This document shows positions 63,378 through 64,000 of a stretch of 64,000 bases of DNA, in pieces. Position numbers and translations under genes: made by a program. The stretch lies in contig DASSIM010000023.1 in the NCBI GenBank assembly GCA_035691865.1, positions 1-64,000 of the forward strand, in the 5' to 3' direction. The notes below the pieces were generated by a model, which worked only from the letters and a program-made list of their open reading frames with translations, had not been told where the DNA came from and did not search any database. How positions within the stretch are numbered: the stretch's first letter is position 1; each line of letters starts with the position of its first letter. This DNA comes from Nitrosopolaris sp035691865 (GTDB taxonomy: Archaea > Thermoproteota > Nitrososphaeria > Nitrososphaerales > Nitrososphaeraceae).

Positions 63378-63815
63378 TCAAGGAAAAGGAACATCTCCTA
63401 CTTTGAATTTTTGCTTAATCTTGTTGATTATCTGCTTGGCAAGATCATGTGATTTAGTGTTATCATTATGATGAGTGTTGGTGCTGCTGGTGCTAGTACT
63501 ATGATGAGTGTGACTCGTCCCGCTGTTTGAACCGGTGGCAGAATTTGTGTCGGCATTGTTGTGGGGAGAAGGTTCTGATGTTGATGAAGTCGCATTATTT
63601 GATGGAACGGAGGATAAATGTAAGACAGAGGGAGCACTAGCGGTGGTGGCATTATCTTTGGTGAGCGTTTGCGATGTTGCGTTACCAATACCTTGATCTG
63701 GCATTGCATAAATAGCATTTACATGTAATGAGAAAATCCAAGTAATTGAGACAAGAAGAATCATAATAGCAACCGTTGATTCTAACCTGTGAAGTCTTAT
63801 ATCAAACACCCTCAC
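63378..63815 (-). CDS. Secreted Ser/Thr/His-rich low-complexity protein
   Basis: The 145-residue protein has an N-terminal hydrophobic segment (ESTVAIMILLVSITWIFSLH) that can act as signal peptide, with a possible cut after IYA near residue 37. The mature part is very rich in Ser, Thr, Asn, Ala and His with many N-x-S/T sites and a histidine cluster (TSHTHHSTSTSSTNTHH). It ends in a short basic helix (LAKQIINKIKQKFKVGD). The His run could bind metal; a glycosylated surface stalk is also possible. No family recognised. Confidence 0.68.
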   Translation of the reverse strand: MRVFDIRLHRLESTVAIMILLVSITWIFSLHVNAIYAMPDQGIGNATSQTLTKDNATTASAPSVLHLSSVPSNNATSSTSEPSPHNNADTNSATGSNSGTSHTHHSTSTSSTNTHHNDNTKSHDLAKQIINKIKQKFKVGDVPFP

Positions 63816-64000
63816 TAATGATGTATGACGAAACTATATAAAGGCGTTAAATACCAATCTAATTGAAAAATATCTAGAATATACTTCTCAGGCTTAGTTC
63901 TATTACATTTGACTCAATAAGCACAAGCATACCTAAGAAGCACAAGGCCATCTTGAGAGCGGACATTTATCTTTTTAATAGGTCATTATTCTTACAAGCG
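63816..64000. other. Right edge of window, upstream region
   Basis: Holds the upstream region of the secreted protein. A TATA-like run at 63835-63841 lies 20-27 bases before its start on the minus strand. No further gene is visible before the edge. Confidence 0.3.

Overview
The window looks like a stretch of the chromosome of an ammonia-oxidising archaeon of the Nitrososphaerales (Thaumarchaeota/Nitrososphaerota), most like Nitrosocosmicus or Nitrososphaera. The DNA is AT-rich. Many genes start at GTG or TTG. Many have a TATA-like box 25-35 nt before the start codon, as in leaderless archaeal genes. The gene set is archaeal and thaumarchaeal: CdvA, a two-module ThyX, an MtrA-like corrinoid protein, family-5 uracil-DNA glycosylase, a TRAM protein, DUF7482 and DUF6659 proteins, CARF-wHTH and winged-helix regulators, and many small zinc-ribbon or C2H2 proteins. 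I saw no rRNA, tRNA, CRISPR array or intact insertion sequence.

Layout. 0-11 kb: a frameshifted DUF7482 secreted protein, an MtrA homologue, an HNH nuclease, an F420/PPOX-type reductase, the first copy of a divergent winged-helix cassette (4.5-5.8 kb), a TIM-barrel isomerase, a peroxiredoxin, a sensor-kinase fragment and a DUF72 protein. 11-18 kb: a TRAM protein followed by a hairpin-rich stretch, a secreted protein, ThyX, a decayed second copy of the winged-helix cassette (15.0-16.0 kb), and CdvA. 18-32 kb: acetyl-CoA synthetase, a DUF6659 protein, mini zinc fingers, uracil-DNA glycosylase divergent from a racemase-family protein, a secreted DsrE protein, CARF-wHTH, cupin, DJ-1/PfpI, CDGSH and cyclophilin genes. 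32-41 kb: a secreted cupredoxin-PQQ propeller fusion, a degenerate elongation-factor-like protein, then about 2 kb without genes leading into a nitrate/sulfonate/taurine-type ABC transporter whose ATPase is broken and whose permease is intact. 41-45 kb: membrane and secreted hypotheticals and a winged-helix regulator. 45-52 kb: a phosphate/polyphosphate block, with exopolyphosphatase and two P-loop kinases in an overlapping operon, broken pstC and pstA, intact pstB and phoU, a truncated AbrB-PhoU regulator and a HIT protein. 52-64 kb: a decayed histidine kinase, acylphosphatase, a diaminopimelate-decarboxylase-family enzyme, small membrane proteins, an alpha/beta hydrolase, a succinate dehydrogenase/fumarate reductase flavoprotein, a patatin, an acyl-CoA thioesterase and a Ser/Thr/His-rich secreted protein.

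Two themes stand out. First, decay: at least eight genes are broken (DUF7482, the membrane winged-helix copy, ABC ATPase, pstC, pstA, the AbrB-PhoU regulator, and two histidine-kinase fragments), next to long stretches without genes. Second, regulation through small DNA- or zinc-binding proteins. The best candidate for an undescribed system is the duplicated divergent cassette: a membrane-anchored winged-helix protein facing a soluble winged-helix protein. Both copies carry an identical 16-nt element at exactly the same distance from the soluble regulator's start. Other strong candidates are the ppx/two-kinase operon, whose second kinase has lost its Walker A lysine, and a racemase homologue in which both catalytic cysteines appear replaced.
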